Source of the DNA: Ianthella basta
Lineage: Eukaryota; Porifera; Demospongiae; Verongiida; Ianthellidae
NCBI GenBank assembly: GCA_964019415.1
Contig: OZ025881.1
Location: 3,041,780 to 3,105,779 of the forward strand
Direction of reading: 5' to 3'
Length of the DNA stretch: 64,000 nt
Shown here piece by piece: positions 42,901-52,699 of this stretch. The translations under genes were made by a program, and so were the position numbers. Below the pieces are notes generated by a model. The model was not told the origin of the DNA. It ran no database searches and saw only the letters and a list, made by a program, of their open reading frames with translations. Every line of letters starts with the position of its first letter. Positions within the stretch are counted from its first letter, which is position 1.

Positions 42901-45721
42901 TTTCTTCATACTCTGCAGCATATAACTGTGCAGCAGACTTCGTTCCTCTAATGAACTCCTGAGCCCAATATTGATACAGACGCCACCTTTGGGTCTTACT
43001 CAATTCCCAAATGTCATGGATCTTTTGAGTATCCCTAATGGACAAGGCATCTTGTTTCAGGCCATTTAATATTCTCCTTTTCTTCTCTGCAGTGTCTAGC
43101 TGCTGCACCTTCCAGCCATACTCACTTGCTGTCACTCGTGGTTGAGGTTCCTGCTTTGAAGAGAGGTTGTCTGGGTTTTCTGAAGTGCGACCTGGTCGTT
43201 CAGGAAGTAGGACCTGTTCTCCTTCCAGGAGCCGCTCATCTTGTGCAAGACGGGCTTCTTCATCAACTTGTATAGTCTCCAACTCACTTTCTCGCTCATG
43301 TGGCAAATTCACATTGTGAAAATCATGATCAACATTCTGTTCCACTGAAGCATGATTCTGCTTATGTCTGTGCTCATCAACAGCCAGCTTTTCTTCCAAT
43401 TGTTGTGCAAGTTCTTCTGGCGTTGGTGGATCAAGTGGTGTGGGAAACCACAACTCAAGCCATATCTCCAGTTCACGTCCTTTATCTCGGCTGTCATATA
43501 TAATCTGCCTGTTCTCCAGCTGCTGTCTGTGTAGTACACTGATGTAAGGGAGTATGCTCTCATAGGGAAGCAGCTTGTCTTCCTGAGATGATGGCTTCAA
43601 TGTGCTTTTTTCCAGCTCTGCTTTGATTTCAAACAATTGCCTTGTCAATCCAGCAATTGGTCTGTAGATGGCTGGTGGGATGGACTGCAAATGTTTTGCT
43701 TCTTGTCTTGCTGTCTGCAAAGAGCACTCTTTCATCTTTTCACTTCTGGCACGACCACCAATTCGAATAATACGTGGTCCAACACGTCCATCAAATACTA
43801 ATTCCTGTATGAATTCCAGAAACTGGTCTAGAGCATGATTAGTGTAGCACACTATGAGGATAGGATTAGACGCATCTTTACTCCACTTCACTTTGTTTCG
43901 CAAGAATGCCTCCACAATGCGTGTTCCAACATATGTTTTGCCAGTACCAGGTGGTCCCTGAATCACAGACACATCTTGGGATAAAGCCATCTGCATTGCC
44001 TTCATCTGCTTAGGATCAAAATGAGTTACATCCGACACTGGCCAAGACTCAGGCCTTGTCACATCCACAACTCTGCCAGTCAAGGATCTCTTATCAATGC
44101 CCAGAGCATCATGGAGATCAAAGAGTGAATCTCTGACAGCCTGAAGGTAGAGGGGAGGTTGCACAGCTGATGGATCACAGTCCACAAGGTACTTGGAAAA
44201 TGGCATAAGATCGGTATTTATCTGTTGCAACCTCTTCAGAACGTGGCAGTATGCCTCAAAGTAAGCAGAAGATTCAAGCATTACAAATGCTTGGGAAGGA
44301 TTGATGCGAAAACCATCAGTGCGACCTTCAAACTTCACAGTGACAATCCCCTTCTCCAATTGTTTAGAGTCACGATCCACAACAGTGGCAAAGTGTATGG
44401 TTTGAAACTTGTCTGCTGAGAGGCACAGTAGAGCTCCAAAAATGAGCCGTTTGGAATGATCCCAGTTTACACGTTGAAGTCTGGACACATCAAACTTCAC
44501 TTGAAAGCCTAGCCCAGTCATGAGGCAAACAGGCTCCAGGATGTGCACCCCAGTGTACACTCTGACATTAGTATTTCGCTTGTGACTATCACTAATGTAA
44601 AGCTGCAAGCCTTCTCGCAATGGAAACACAAAATCTTCTCGAAGGAGACGAAAGTGAACATCCAGGTAGTGGTCCCAATTGAGGTACCTCCCTCTCACTT
44701 TGCTCACACGAACCTCCTGAGCAACCTTTCCATGGTTGTCCTGCAGTTCAGCCACGCTTGGCAAAACAGGCACACGTCGGAAATCACCAAAGGGTAAAGG
44801 CTCTTCTGGTGGCATCTTCTGTCTGGTTGCAACTTGTGCCTCTGGCTGCTGTAATGGTCGCAAAATTGCCTCCATCATAATATGTTCAAGCTCACTGGCC
44901 TGCTTCAACAGGTTACCGTACAGTTTAGGAGAATTTTTGCAAAGTAGCGTTAATGCAAGTTTCAGATCATTCACTGGTAGAACATGTGCTGAAGTTTGAG
45001 GAATGCGCTCAAGTGCTGCTTGAAAGATTTGGCATAACTTCTTCAAAATATCTCTATTCCTATCACGGTACTCCTGGCTTTCTTCCTGAGGCATCTTCTT
45101 TATTGCAAGACTGGCATGGCCCCAGAGTGAACCTGCCTCGTTTGGGTCAAAGAACACAGCCATTAAGATGCCTGAGAAATCTCTCTCTTCACTACGCACA
45201 ATCTTGTCAAGCACATTCACAATGCTACTAAGCAATTTTGGGTGCAATTTATTCAAACGTTTCAGAAAGGCTTTCAGTTTAGCCTGGTTCTCAAACAAAT
45301 GCCTTACTAGATCATCTGGTGACATTGTGGTGAGAACATAGAAGTCTTCAAATGACCACCCTCCACCATAGGGGGAACTTCCTTCATCCGAGGCACGGTG
45401 CCCCCCTCTGGTGCCTCTGTGTGGCCTGCCGCCACCCCGATACCCGCGATTGTACTCACCCCGTCCTCGCGCGCGTCCTCGCCCACGGCCACCACTTACG
45501 TCTTCGAAAGGCTGTAGAGGTACCAGAAGGTTAGGTTGCATGCCGTAGTCACCTTGCCCCATTAGCTGGGCGTTCCTGGCAGCCAGATCCCCAGGGAGGT
45601 CGTTTCCTTGCCTGGCGCCAGACTGTGCCCCCCTACCGCCTCTTCCGTAATGTGACCCCCTTCTTCGGCCTGTCCGAGGAGAGTTTCTCCGTCCGTGCAC
45701 ATAGTGGCCCCCTTCGGCCAT
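39929..45721 (-). CDS. ZNFX1: ZNFX1-like helicase, copy 1 (complete)
   Basis: Single long coding exon, 1,930 residues, close to the roughly 1,900 of vertebrate ZNFX1. The start is ATG 45721 (GAAATGGCC); the frame is open three codons further but without an ATG. Order: Gly/Arg-rich N-terminus (RGRGRARGRG), helical region, SF1 helicase with Walker A GPPGTGKT (589-596), ZNFX1-type Walker B VIEEAAEVLESH (about 987), IGDHKQLRPKP, QHRMRPEI, DFQGEENDIILLSLVRS, a cysteine-rich run of NF-X1 fingers (about 1278-1540), and an RZ finger near the C-terminus (GHWFKCPNGHVY, ECGG, CPEC, about 1863-1900). It is an RNA helicase family: a dsRNA sensor in mammals, a small-RNA inheritance factor in nematodes. All helicase and RZ residues are present, so it should be functional. 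Confidence 0.95.
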   Translation of the reverse strand: MAEGGHYVHGRRNSPRTGRRRGSHYGRGGRGAQSGARQGNDLPGDLAARNAQLMGQGDYGMQPNLLVPLQPFEDVSGGRGRGRARGRGEYNRGYRGGGRPHRGTRGGHRASDEGSSPYGGGWSFEDFYVLTTMSPDDLVRHLFENQAKLKAFLKRLNKLHPKLLSSIVNVLDKIVRSEERDFSGILMAVFFDPNEAGSLWGHASLAIKKMPQEESQEYRDRNRDILKKLCQIFQAALERIPQTSAHVLPVNDLKLALTLLCKNSPKLYGNLLKQASELEHIMMEAILRPLQQPEAQVATRQKMPPEEPLPFGDFRRVPVLPSVAELQDNHGKVAQEVRVSKVRGRYLNWDHYLDVHFRLLREDFVFPLREGLQLYISDSHKRNTNVRVYTGVHILEPVCLMTGLGFQVKFDVSRLQRVNWDHSKRLIFGALLCLSADKFQTIHFATVVDRDSKQLEKGIVTVKFEGRTDGFRINPSQAFVMLESSAYFEAYCHVLKRLQQINTDLMPFSKYLVDCDPSAVQPPLYLQAVRDSLFDLHDALGIDKRSLTGRVVDVTRPESWPVSDVTHFDPKQMKAMQMALSQDVSVIQGPPGTGKTYVGTRIVEAFLRNKVKWSKDASNPILIVCYTNHALDQFLEFIQELVFDGRVGPRIIRIGGRARSEKMKECSLQTARQEAKHLQSIPPAIYRPIAGLTRQLFEIKAELEKSTLKPSSQEDKLLPYESILPYISVLHRQQLENRQIIYDSRDKGRELEIWLELWFPTPLDPPTPEELAQQLEEKLAVDEHRHKQNHASVEQNVDHDFHNVNLPHERESELETIQVDEEARLAQDERLLEGEQVLLPERPGRTSENPDNLSSKQEPQPRVTASEYGWKVQQLDTAEKKRRILNGLKQDALSIRDTQKIHDIWELSKTQRWRLYQYWAQEFIRGTKSAAQLYAAEYEETCRQREMLRHELDFHILRNADIVGMTTTGAAKYNFILQKLSPKIVVIEEAAEVLESHILSCLSSGAQQLVLIGDHKQLRPKPTTFDLVKKYNMAISLFERLARNNFPLVTLGIQHRMRPEISCLVRPHIYESLEDHSSVKGYPSISGVGKNLFFLNHHAWEDSKDDDDLLSYTNQFEADFIVALCRYLLKQGKYKHSQITVLTMYKGQLLKLKRKMPRTEFQDVRVAAVDDFQGEENDIILLSLVRSNSDGNAGFLQEENRVCVALSRAKWALYVVGNFEMLRQKDGTPWPGIIEDVERRGCLGNALPLFCSNHPGTKALVASAADFAQVPEGGCSKPCGARLRCGHACPRTCHVADQDHVKVPCMKSCEKQLMCGHKCKSRCYECSKGCRPCSERVSKNLPCGHQEVLPCYKSPNEHRCLKPCQILLQCRHRCQKRCSEPCTVKCSVRVTKTLGCRHVQQVPCAIAPSDFKCLEPCKELLECGHPCPGTCSRCAGGRLHQPCSHPCGRNLPCGHVCRFPCTNACPPCELGCRNYCNHSKCPRKCKDPCASCMEQCQWQCEHYQCNKKCGELCDRPRCDQPCRKKIKKCGHPCIGLCGEECPKLCRICNKDEVCGIFFGTEDEDDARFIQLKDCKHIFEVSGLDQWMDMAEADRQKAAEIQFKTCPKCKTPVRRSLRYGNIIKISLRDMELVKRAVLSGQTGAVVMEDILAELRQLRSKHRQNRHYSAIHDHLESTKERVKEVIADRQRTTAHHQKAGLQTKMQVLKALGDLLSRLGNQSTVSTFMIGGTPLKCKEMLDEMQPVLQYAMQHDYFSTQQLSDIETELNRLSLLTSWCEIAHKMQSGESHRVAQAEVTQLVKLVTYLRCAGIGAKADKLTKAYHDDIKKLFDSLKKRCGVYGISKDERTMIVRAMGLTQGHWFKCPNGHVYCITECGGATEESTCPECKAKIGGTGHRLRDDNRLAPEMDGARYPAFSDLANLHNFDLAQFR

Positions 45722-45740
45722 TTCCAACACAGGCGAGCTA

Positions 45741-45857
45741 CTAAAGGGAAAGGGGGGTAGCTACACTGATTTGAGACTGAGGGTGCTGCCGTATAGTTAG
45801 ATAACACTCGTAGACAGCTACAGAGTACAACAATTTAATAGTAATCTTGTAATTTAC
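45741..45857 (-). other. Probable 5' UTR intron of ZNFX1 copy 1
   Basis: A CAG|GTAAAT donor (45857 downwards) and a pyrimidine-rich TTTCCCTTTAG acceptor (ending 45741) bracket 117 bp just upstream of the start codon. The upstream non-coding exon would lie at about 45858-45930. Transcript data would be needed to confirm it. Confidence 0.5.
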
Positions 45858-45930
45858 CTGATCGCCCTTTCGACAGCGCAGATTTGAAAGCCTCCGCGTC
45901 GTAAGCCTCAAGAGCTCATCAGGGCGCACA

Positions 45931-46319
45931 ACAATTGTTGGTCTTCTATATATTATGCTGACAAGGCAATGATTTGGATTGAGGGGATTTCCAGGAAAGT
46001 GTACCCCAGGTTCCTAATTTGTGCGCCAAATTTAGTACAAGTCGGCTATATATAGGCATGACGTCAAGTGTACCCAAATACACACAAACCACAAGGTACG
46101 TTGCACCTCCAAACTACGTAGTTTCATAATTAGATAATGCTGTCTCCCATACATGGATATATTCAGATTGATGAACAATTAACCAGTAGCTATAGCAAGC
46201 CATTAACTATAATCATCACCATGCACACTTTGGCTGTGCATGTATTGAGTTGTAAGACCACATAGTCTAGAATAATTTCACAAATGTAAGAATGATGAAC
46301 TAGCTAAGTCAGAAAATCA
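45931..46319. other. Intergenic; likely promoter side of ZNFX1 copy 1
   Basis: Non-coding sequence upstream of ZNFX1 copy 1. I see no clear TATA element or repeat. Confidence 0.35.
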
Positions 46320-46560
46320 AACTGAAGTCCATAAATGACACTGTGTTATCCATCCTAATGTATGAGTTTGTAATGTGGGGTCTGTCGAAGGAAAACAGGA
46401 GCACAGAATGCAAGCCATGCACTCACATGCTATTAATAATGATTGAGGAGAATTGAAGTAACCATAGTAGCTAATTAATAGACAGGGTGAAGAATGAGAT
46501 CATTAGGGAGACCACTGGCCAAGAAGAAGGGAAGAGTCCTACAGACTATAATACAAGAAT
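46320..46560 (+). mobile_element. Decayed LINE C-terminal fragment
   Basis: Broken frames read INDTVLSILMYEFVMWG and later DRVKNEIIRETTGQEEGK. This matches the pattern at the end of LINE reverse transcriptases (hydrophobic LPxLLYGxExW, then RIRNxxIRxxTG). Several stops intervene. Old. Confidence 0.5.
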
Positions 46561-46871
46561 AACACTGCATGCAGAGAAGATGCATTAACAAATTAATAAA
46601 AAGGAAACTGCTATACATAGCTAGTTATCAATACACATGCACCACTTTTGTTTGAGCATATAGTATACATGGATGATCTCCAGAATCCTCTATGTTCAAG
46701 TTCAATGAATGTGAATGTTCAAGTTTCTTGCACTTCATTTGTGCGTATATATGTTATGCGCAAACCTTCGAATCTGCACAAAGCTGCAACCTCAGCCGTG
46801 TGGCCAGAAGTAGCATATATAGATTGTATTACATACATCAAGGGGCTGCTCAATCAATCAATCAATCAAAC

Positions 46872-47179
46872 TTACAGTAAGCATGTGTAATGCATAATTA
46901 TGCATACAAAGATACAAAGAATGCGTTCTATAGCATGCATGCATGTACATATATATGCCATTGGCAAAGGTAATTGTGTATATTGAAGTACTTATACAAT
47001 AAACCAAATTCCGACTAATCTGACAGTGTTTAATCTGTTACAATGCAAGCTATAGCATGTAAAAATCTATGAGTGTGTAGGGTCGACGTTGTGCAGGTTT
47101 GCCATGTGTCAGAAAAGCATATAGTGCATGAGCATATCATCCATATCAGAGGTAAGAAGTACCAAGACAGTAGCCACCA
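46872..47179 (-). other. 3' flank/UTR of ZNFX1 copy 2 with a remnant of the lost C-terminus
   Basis: 46872-47076 is closely repeated at 63802-64000. At about 47085-47115 the complement encodes NLHNVD, matching the NLHNFDLAQF tail of copy 1 although it now lies beyond the stop. The 3' end of this gene has therefore been reshaped by deletion. Confidence 0.65.
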
Positions 47180-50100
47180 TCACCAGTAGTAGCCTAAGTA
47201 GCCTCTATAGTGCCGGCGTCTCCTCCACAGTCCGTGGTATGGTATAAATTGCCTTTGGGACACCTGAGCCAAGTATGATGCACTTGCATGTGTAGGTTTT
47301 GCAAGTATCGGTTGCTCACACACACCACAGCGTTGCTTGAGTGAGTCAAACAGTTTCTTGATGTCATCATGGTATGTTTCTGTGAGTTTCTCTTCCTTCT
47401 TTCCATTTCCTGCATCCATTAGGTACGTAACTAGCTTCACTAGCTGGGTGACTTCTGCTTGGGTCACTCTGTGACTTTCTCCAGATTGCATCTTGCCAGC
47501 AATCTCACACCATGAAGTGAGCAGGGATAATCTGTTTAGTTCAGTCTCAATGTCACTGAGTTGTTGAGCTGAGAAGTACTCATGCTGCATTGCATACTGT
47601 AGGACTGGCTGTATTTCATCCAACATCTCCTTGCATTTTAGCAGAATGCTTCCAATCATGAAAGTAGTCTCTGTATGCTGCGTTCCTAGCCGAGACAGCA
47701 GGTCTCCAAGAGCCTTCAACACCTGCATCCTTGTTTGAAGACCAGCTTTCTGATGGTATGAAGTAGTGTGTTGTCTGTCAGCAATCACAGCTTCCACCCT
47801 CTTCATTGTACTTTCAAGATGGGGATGAATAGTATGGTAGTGTCGGTTTTGTTGGAATTGATACTCAGGTTGGCTGAGTTGTCTGAGTTGAGCCAGCATG
47901 TCCTCCATATCAAATGCACCACTGTGTTCACTCCAAACAGCTCTCTTGACATCTTCCATATCTCTCAAAGATTTCTTGATGATGTTACCATATCTTAGGC
48001 TTCGGAGAACTGGAGTCTTGCATTTTGGGCACGTTATGAATTGAATTTCAGAAGTGCCAACAATATTCAATTGTGAATCCATCCATCGATCCAGGGTGCT
48101 TACCTCAACCAAGTGCTTACAGTCTTTGAGCTGAATGAAACGAACATCACCTTCTTCCTCAGCCATTAATAGTTTGTGGACTTGGTCCTTGTTGCAAATT
48201 CTGCACAGGCTTGGACACTCCTCTCCGCAGAGGCCAATGCATTGGTGACTGCACTTAAGCTTCATTCGGCATGGTTGGTCACAGCGAGGGCGGTCACACA
48301 GTTCTCCACATTTCTTGTTGCACTGGTAGTGCTCACACTGCCATTGGCACTGCTCCATACAAGGAGCACAAGGCTCTTTACACTTTCGTGGGCACTTGCT
48401 GTGATTGCAATAATTTCTGCAACTTTGCTCACAAGGAGGGCAGGCATTGGTACATGGAAACCTGCACACATGGCCACATGGCAGGTTGCGGTCACAAGGA
48501 TGAGAGCAAGGCTGGTGCAGCCGACCTCCAGCACACCCGGAGCAAGTGCCTGGGCATGGATGACCACATTCCAGCAGTGATTCACACGGTTCTAGGCACT
48601 TGAAATCATTTGGGGGAATGCAGCATGCCACTTCTTGAGCATGCATACATGAAAGAGTCTTCGGAACTTTTACAGAACACCTCACAGTGCAAGGGTCACC
48701 GCATCTTGCCTGGCAAGTGTGGCCACATGGTAGCACATTCTGGCAAGGACTGCTGCACTTGTGTTCCAGTGGGTCCTTGTAACACGGTAGCACCTCTTGA
48801 TGACCACAAGGCAGATCCCTACTGACACGTTCCGAACATGGCGTACAGCCACTGAAACATTCATAGCACCTTCTTTTGCACCTGTGTCCACATGGAAGCT
48901 CCTTCTCACATGACTTCATGCATTGGCTCTTAGCATGCTCTTTGTCTGCCACATGACAGGTGCGTAGGCAGGCATGTCCACAGCGGAGTCTGGTACCACA
49001 CGGTTTTGAGCAACCTCCCTCTGGTACTTGAGCAAAATCAGCTGCACAAAACACTAATGTCCGGGTGTTGGGATGGTTTGGGCAGTACAGGGGCAAGGCA
49101 TTACCAAGAAAACCTCTTTCTTCTGCATCTTCAATGATACTTGGCCATGGGGTACCATCTTTCATTCGTAACATTTCAAAGTTTCCAATGACATAGAGTC
49201 CCCACTTGGCTCTAGACAGAGCCACACAGGCACGATTTTCTTCATGAAGAAATCCAACGTTCTCAGCTCTGTTGCTGCGAACAAGGGACAGCAGCACAAT
49301 GTAATTCTCTTCTCCTTGAAAGTCATCAACTGCAGCAACACGAACACCTTCAAACTCCTGTTTGGGCATTTTATCCCTAAACTTGACAAGCTGTCCTTTA
49401 TACATGGTTAGGATTGTGATCATCTTGCAATCATAGCCTTGTTTTAGCAAGTACTTGCACAATGCCACAACAAAGTCAACTTCAAACTGATTGGAGTGAC
49501 TGAGGTCTTCAGGCCCACGGTGATCTTCAAGAGCTTCATGACTAATAAAGAAAAGATTCTTTCCAACGCCACTGATATCCGGGTACTCCTTAACACTGTC
49601 GCTGTCATCAAGGCAATCATAGATGTGGGGATACAGCAGCTTAGAAATCTCTGGTCTCATTCGATGCTGTTTTTGCAAGGTCACATGGGGGAAGTCATTG
49701 TTTACAAGGCGCTCAAAGAGGGAGAGTGCCATGTTATAATCTTTAACAAGTTCATATGTAGTTGGTTTGGGCCTCAGTTGCTTGTGGTCACCAATGAGCA
49801 CTAGCTGCTGTGCTCCAGATGACAGGCAAGAGAGGATGTGGGACTCAAGGACCTCAGCTGCTTCCTCTACAACCACAATCTTTGGTGAGAGCTGCTGCAG
49901 AAGGTAGTTGTACTTAGCTGCACCAGTGGTTGTCATCCCAACAACTTCTGCATTCTGCAGTATGTACAGATCTAATCTTTGTTGATAACGCTCTCTCTCC
50001 TTGCAGAGGCTGTCATACTCAGTAGCACACAATTGTGCAGCTGATTTTGTCTCTCGAATGTACTTCTGTGACCAATGTTGATAAAGACGCCACCTGTCCA

Positions 50101-52693
50101 TTGGTGACAAGGTCCAAATATCCATCACATTTTCCACCTCTTTATCTGACATGGCCGATTGCTTGAGGCCCTGCGATACTTTCTTCTTCCTTGCGGCAGA
50201 TGTGAGCTGCTTCACTTTCCAGCCATACTCACTAGCCGTCACCTTGGACTTAGGTTCATGAGCATGCAATGGAGATTGCTCTGTGGGCATACGTCTACTT
50301 GGAAGAACTAGAAGCTCTTCACCCTCCATTACACGTTCTTCTTGCAGCAGTTGGGCTTCTTCATCCACCTGGATCAACCCTTCTTCTTCAGGATCCTTCA
50401 CTCCAAAGGCCTCAGCATCAGACATAAAGCCTGTCTCTTTATCAATGTCCCACTCTCTGCCCAAATTCTGTTCAGTTTCCTCCTGTGTGAAAGGTTGTAC
50501 AGGTGTGGGGAACCACAGCCCTAGCCATATCTCAATGTCCCGTCCTGCATCTCTGCTGTGGCACTGTATCTGGTTAGCTACCAGTTGAGATGAGTGTATT
50601 TGGCTAATGTAAGGGCGAAGGCTGTAAAGGGAAAGTACCCTTGTTTCCTGTGCTGAAGTCCGGGGTGTTATTGCTTCCACTTCTTCCTGCTTTGTACCCA
50701 TTTCCCATCTCAATCTAGCTACTGGCTTATGAATTGAGTTTGGGATCATTCCAGCAGTTTTGGCTTCCTGTCTAACAGTTTGCAGCGAACGGGCTTTCAT
50801 TCTGTCATTTTTAGCACGGCCACCAATTCGAATAACATTCGGTTCCTTTCCATGGCATTTGTCCAAGATTTCACCAAGGAATTGATCAAGGGCATGATTA
50901 GTGACACAAACGATCAAAATTGGATTGTTTGCATGCTTACTCCACTTTGCCTTGTTATGCAACAGTGCTTCAACTATGTGTACTCCCACATAGGTCTTAC
51001 CAGTTCCAGGTGGACCTTGAATGACGGACACATCTTGAGAGAGAGCCATTTGCATGGCTTCTAGCTGAAATCTATTGAACCGTGTCTCTTCTGAAGGTGG
51101 CCAAGATGAAGCATCAGTAACACTGACAGCATTCCTAGGTGAAACTCTGGAAACACCAAGTATTGAGTGAAGGTCAAACGAGTCACCAGTTGCCCCTTTG
51201 AGGTAGGGAGGTGGAGGTATCTCTTGGCCACTTGTTTTGCATTCCACAAGGTATGCAGAGAAAGGCATGAGGTCAGAATTGATCTGCTGAAGTTCATTCA
51301 GAATGTGGCGGTAGGCTTCAAAGTAGGCTGAAGACTCAAGCATTACAAACTCTTGGGATGGATTAATGAGAAATCCATTAGTGCCATCTTCAAACTTCAC
51401 AGTCACAATTCCCTTCTCTAGTTGTGTAGATATGCGATCCACGATAGTGGCAAAACGAATTGTTTGAAACCCATCAGCAGAGAGACACACTAGTGCTCCA
51501 AAAATGAGTCTCCTTGAGTAATTCCAATTGACTCTTTGAAGTTTGGACACATTGAACTTTATTTGGAAGCCAATTCCAGACATGAGGCAGACAGGTTCAA
51601 GCACGTGCACACCTGAGTAAACCCGTACATTGGTGTTGCGCTCATTACTGCCAACAATGAACTGTTGTAACCCCTCTCGTAAAGGAAACACAAAATCTTC
51701 TCTCAGTAGACGAAAGTGAATGTCTAGGTAGTGGTCCCAGTTTTGGTACCCCCCTTTCATTTTGTTTGGCCGAACGTGTTCACTAACTTTAGCATTTTGA
51801 CCATGAGCTTCTGTTAGCTCCTGGACATTCGGTAGAATACGTACACGTCTGAAATCGCCGAAAAGCATGGGCTCTTCATCCTCTACCTGGCTAACATTTG
51901 TATCATCTTGACCAGCTGGCTCACGTGAAGGCAGAGAGATAGTGTGCATCAAAAATTTTTGCAATTCACTGACTTGTTGCAGCAAGTAGTTGTATTGTTT
52001 GGAATTCCTGGCAAGCATTGTCACTGCCAGAAATAGATCACTTATTGGCATAACAGGGGCTGCAGTTTGAGGAATACGTTCAAGAGCAGCTTGAAAAATG
52101 TGGCAAAGCCTCTTTAGTACATCTCTATTCTTGTCACGGAGCTCCTGGCTTGTTTCTAGAGGCATCTTCTTTATTGCAAAACTGGCATGCCCCCAGAGTG
52201 AACCTGCCTCATTGGGGTCAAAGAACACAGCCAACAGTCTTCGGGCGGATTCATATTCTTCACTACGAGTTATCTTTTCAAGCACGTGTACAATGCTGCT
52301 AAGCAATGTAGGGTGCAATACGTTCAAGCGCTTCAGAAACCCTTTCAGCTTAGCCTGGTTTTCAAACAAGAATCTTACTAGCTCATCAGGTGGCTGTTTT
52401 GCAAACTCGCGGAACTCTTCAAATGACCACCCATCGCCGTAAGGAGCATTGCCTTCTTCCGAAGCATAATGCTCTCCTCCGGTGCCCCTGTGTGACCCAG
52501 CACCACCCCGCGCCTGACAGCTGTGATTGTACCTACCCTGTCCTCGCCGACCACGCAGACTTATGTCTTCAGTAGGCTGTACATGAACCTGAAAGCGAGG
52601 CTGGGTGCCACAGTCACCTTCACCCAATCTCTGGGCGTTCCTGGTAGCTAGGTCCTCAGGGAGATCGTCCTTGCCTCTGGAACGAGTCTGCAC
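47180..52693 (-). CDS. ZNFX1: ZNFX1-like helicase, copy 2 (RZ finger lost, first exon not found)
   Basis: A tandem paralogue of copy 1, about 1,837 residues in one exon. It keeps Walker A GPPGTGKT (about 560-567), VVEEAAEVLESH, IGDHKQLRPKP, QHRMRPEI, DFQGEENYIVLLSLVRS and the NF-X1 cysteine-rich region. Two oddities. First, the 5' end (52693) is not an ATG: it starts GTGCAGACTCG directly after a TGTGTAG acceptor, so an upstream exon must supply the start. That exon is not identified, and the RG-rich first residues of copy 1 are missing here. Second, after FDSLKQRCGVCEQ the frame shifts. Remnants of the RZ finger (CPKGNLY, DCGG) lie in another frame and its last cysteine pair is gone. The helicase core should still be active. 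Confidence 0.88.
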   Translation of the reverse strand: MQTRSRGKDDLPEDLATRNAQRLGEGDCGTQPRFQVHVQPTEDISLRGRRGQGRYNHSCQARGGAGSHRGTGGEHYASEEGNAPYGDGWSFEEFREFAKQPPDELVRFLFENQAKLKGFLKRLNVLHPTLLSSIVHVLEKITRSEEYESARRLLAVFFDPNEAGSLWGHASFAIKKMPLETSQELRDKNRDVLKRLCHIFQAALERIPQTAAPVMPISDLFLAVTMLARNSKQYNYLLQQVSELQKFLMHTISLPSREPAGQDDTNVSQVEDEEPMLFGDFRRVRILPNVQELTEAHGQNAKVSEHVRPNKMKGGYQNWDHYLDIHFRLLREDFVFPLREGLQQFIVGSNERNTNVRVYSGVHVLEPVCLMSGIGFQIKFNVSKLQRVNWNYSRRLIFGALVCLSADGFQTIRFATIVDRISTQLEKGIVTVKFEDGTNGFLINPSQEFVMLESSAYFEAYRHILNELQQINSDLMPFSAYLVECKTSGQEIPPPPYLKGATGDSFDLHSILGVSRVSPRNAVSVTDASSWPPSEETRFNRFQLEAMQMALSQDVSVIQGPPGTGKTYVGVHIVEALLHNKAKWSKHANNPILIVCVTNHALDQFLGEILDKCHGKEPNVIRIGGRAKNDRMKARSLQTVRQEAKTAGMIPNSIHKPVARLRWEMGTKQEEVEAITPRTSAQETRVLSLYSLRPYISQIHSSQLVANQIQCHSRDAGRDIEIWLGLWFPTPVQPFTQEETEQNLGREWDIDKETGFMSDAEAFGVKDPEEEGLIQVDEEAQLLQEERVMEGEELLVLPSRRMPTEQSPLHAHEPKSKVTASEYGWKVKQLTSAARKKKVSQGLKQSAMSDKEVENVMDIWTLSPMDRWRLYQHWSQKYIRETKSAAQLCATEYDSLCKERERYQQRLDLYILQNAEVVGMTTTGAAKYNYLLQQLSPKIVVVEEAAEVLESHILSCLSSGAQQLVLIGDHKQLRPKPTTYELVKDYNMALSLFERLVNNDFPHVTLQKQHRMRPEISKLLYPHIYDCLDDSDSVKEYPDISGVGKNLFFISHEALEDHRGPEDLSHSNQFEVDFVVALCKYLLKQGYDCKMITILTMYKGQLVKFRDKMPKQEFEGVRVAAVDDFQGEENYIVLLSLVRSNRAENVGFLHEENRACVALSRAKWGLYVIGNFEMLRMKDGTPWPSIIEDAEERGFLGNALPLYCPNHPNTRTLVFCAADFAQVPEGGCSKPCGTRLRCGHACLRTCHVADKEHAKSQCMKSCEKELPCGHRCKRRCYECFSGCTPCSERVSRDLPCGHQEVLPCYKDPLEHKCSSPCQNVLPCGHTCQARCGDPCTVRCSVKVPKTLSCMHAQEVACCIPPNDFKCLEPCESLLECGHPCPGTCSGCAGGRLHQPCSHPCDRNLPCGHVCRFPCTNACPPCEQSCRNYCNHSKCPRKCKEPCAPCMEQCQWQCEHYQCNKKCGELCDRPRCDQPCRMKLKCSHQCIGLCGEECPSLCRICNKDQVHKLLMAEEEGDVRFIQLKDCKHLVEVSTLDRWMDSQLNIVGTSEIQFITCPKCKTPVLRSLRYGNIIKKSLRDMEDVKRAVWSEHSGAFDMEDMLAQLRQLSQPEYQFQQNRHYHTIHPHLESTMKRVEAVIADRQHTTSYHQKAGLQTRMQVLKALGDLLSRLGTQHTETTFMIGSILLKCKEMLDEIQPVLQYAMQHEYFSAQQLSDIETELNRLSLLTSWCEIAGKMQSGESHRVTQAEVTQLVKLVTYLMDAGNGKKEEKLTETYHDDIKKLFDSLKQRCGVCEQPILAKPTHASASYLAQVSQRQFIPYHGLWRRRRHYRGYLGYYW

Positions 52694-52699
52694 CTACAC

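Noticed and set aside
42516-42962. Plus-strand open frames inside the ZNFX1 genes (also 48176-48580, 48271-48603, 50283-50588, 52098-52442)
   Set aside because: They are antisense shadows of long conserved minus-strand coding exons and show no family resemblance of their own.
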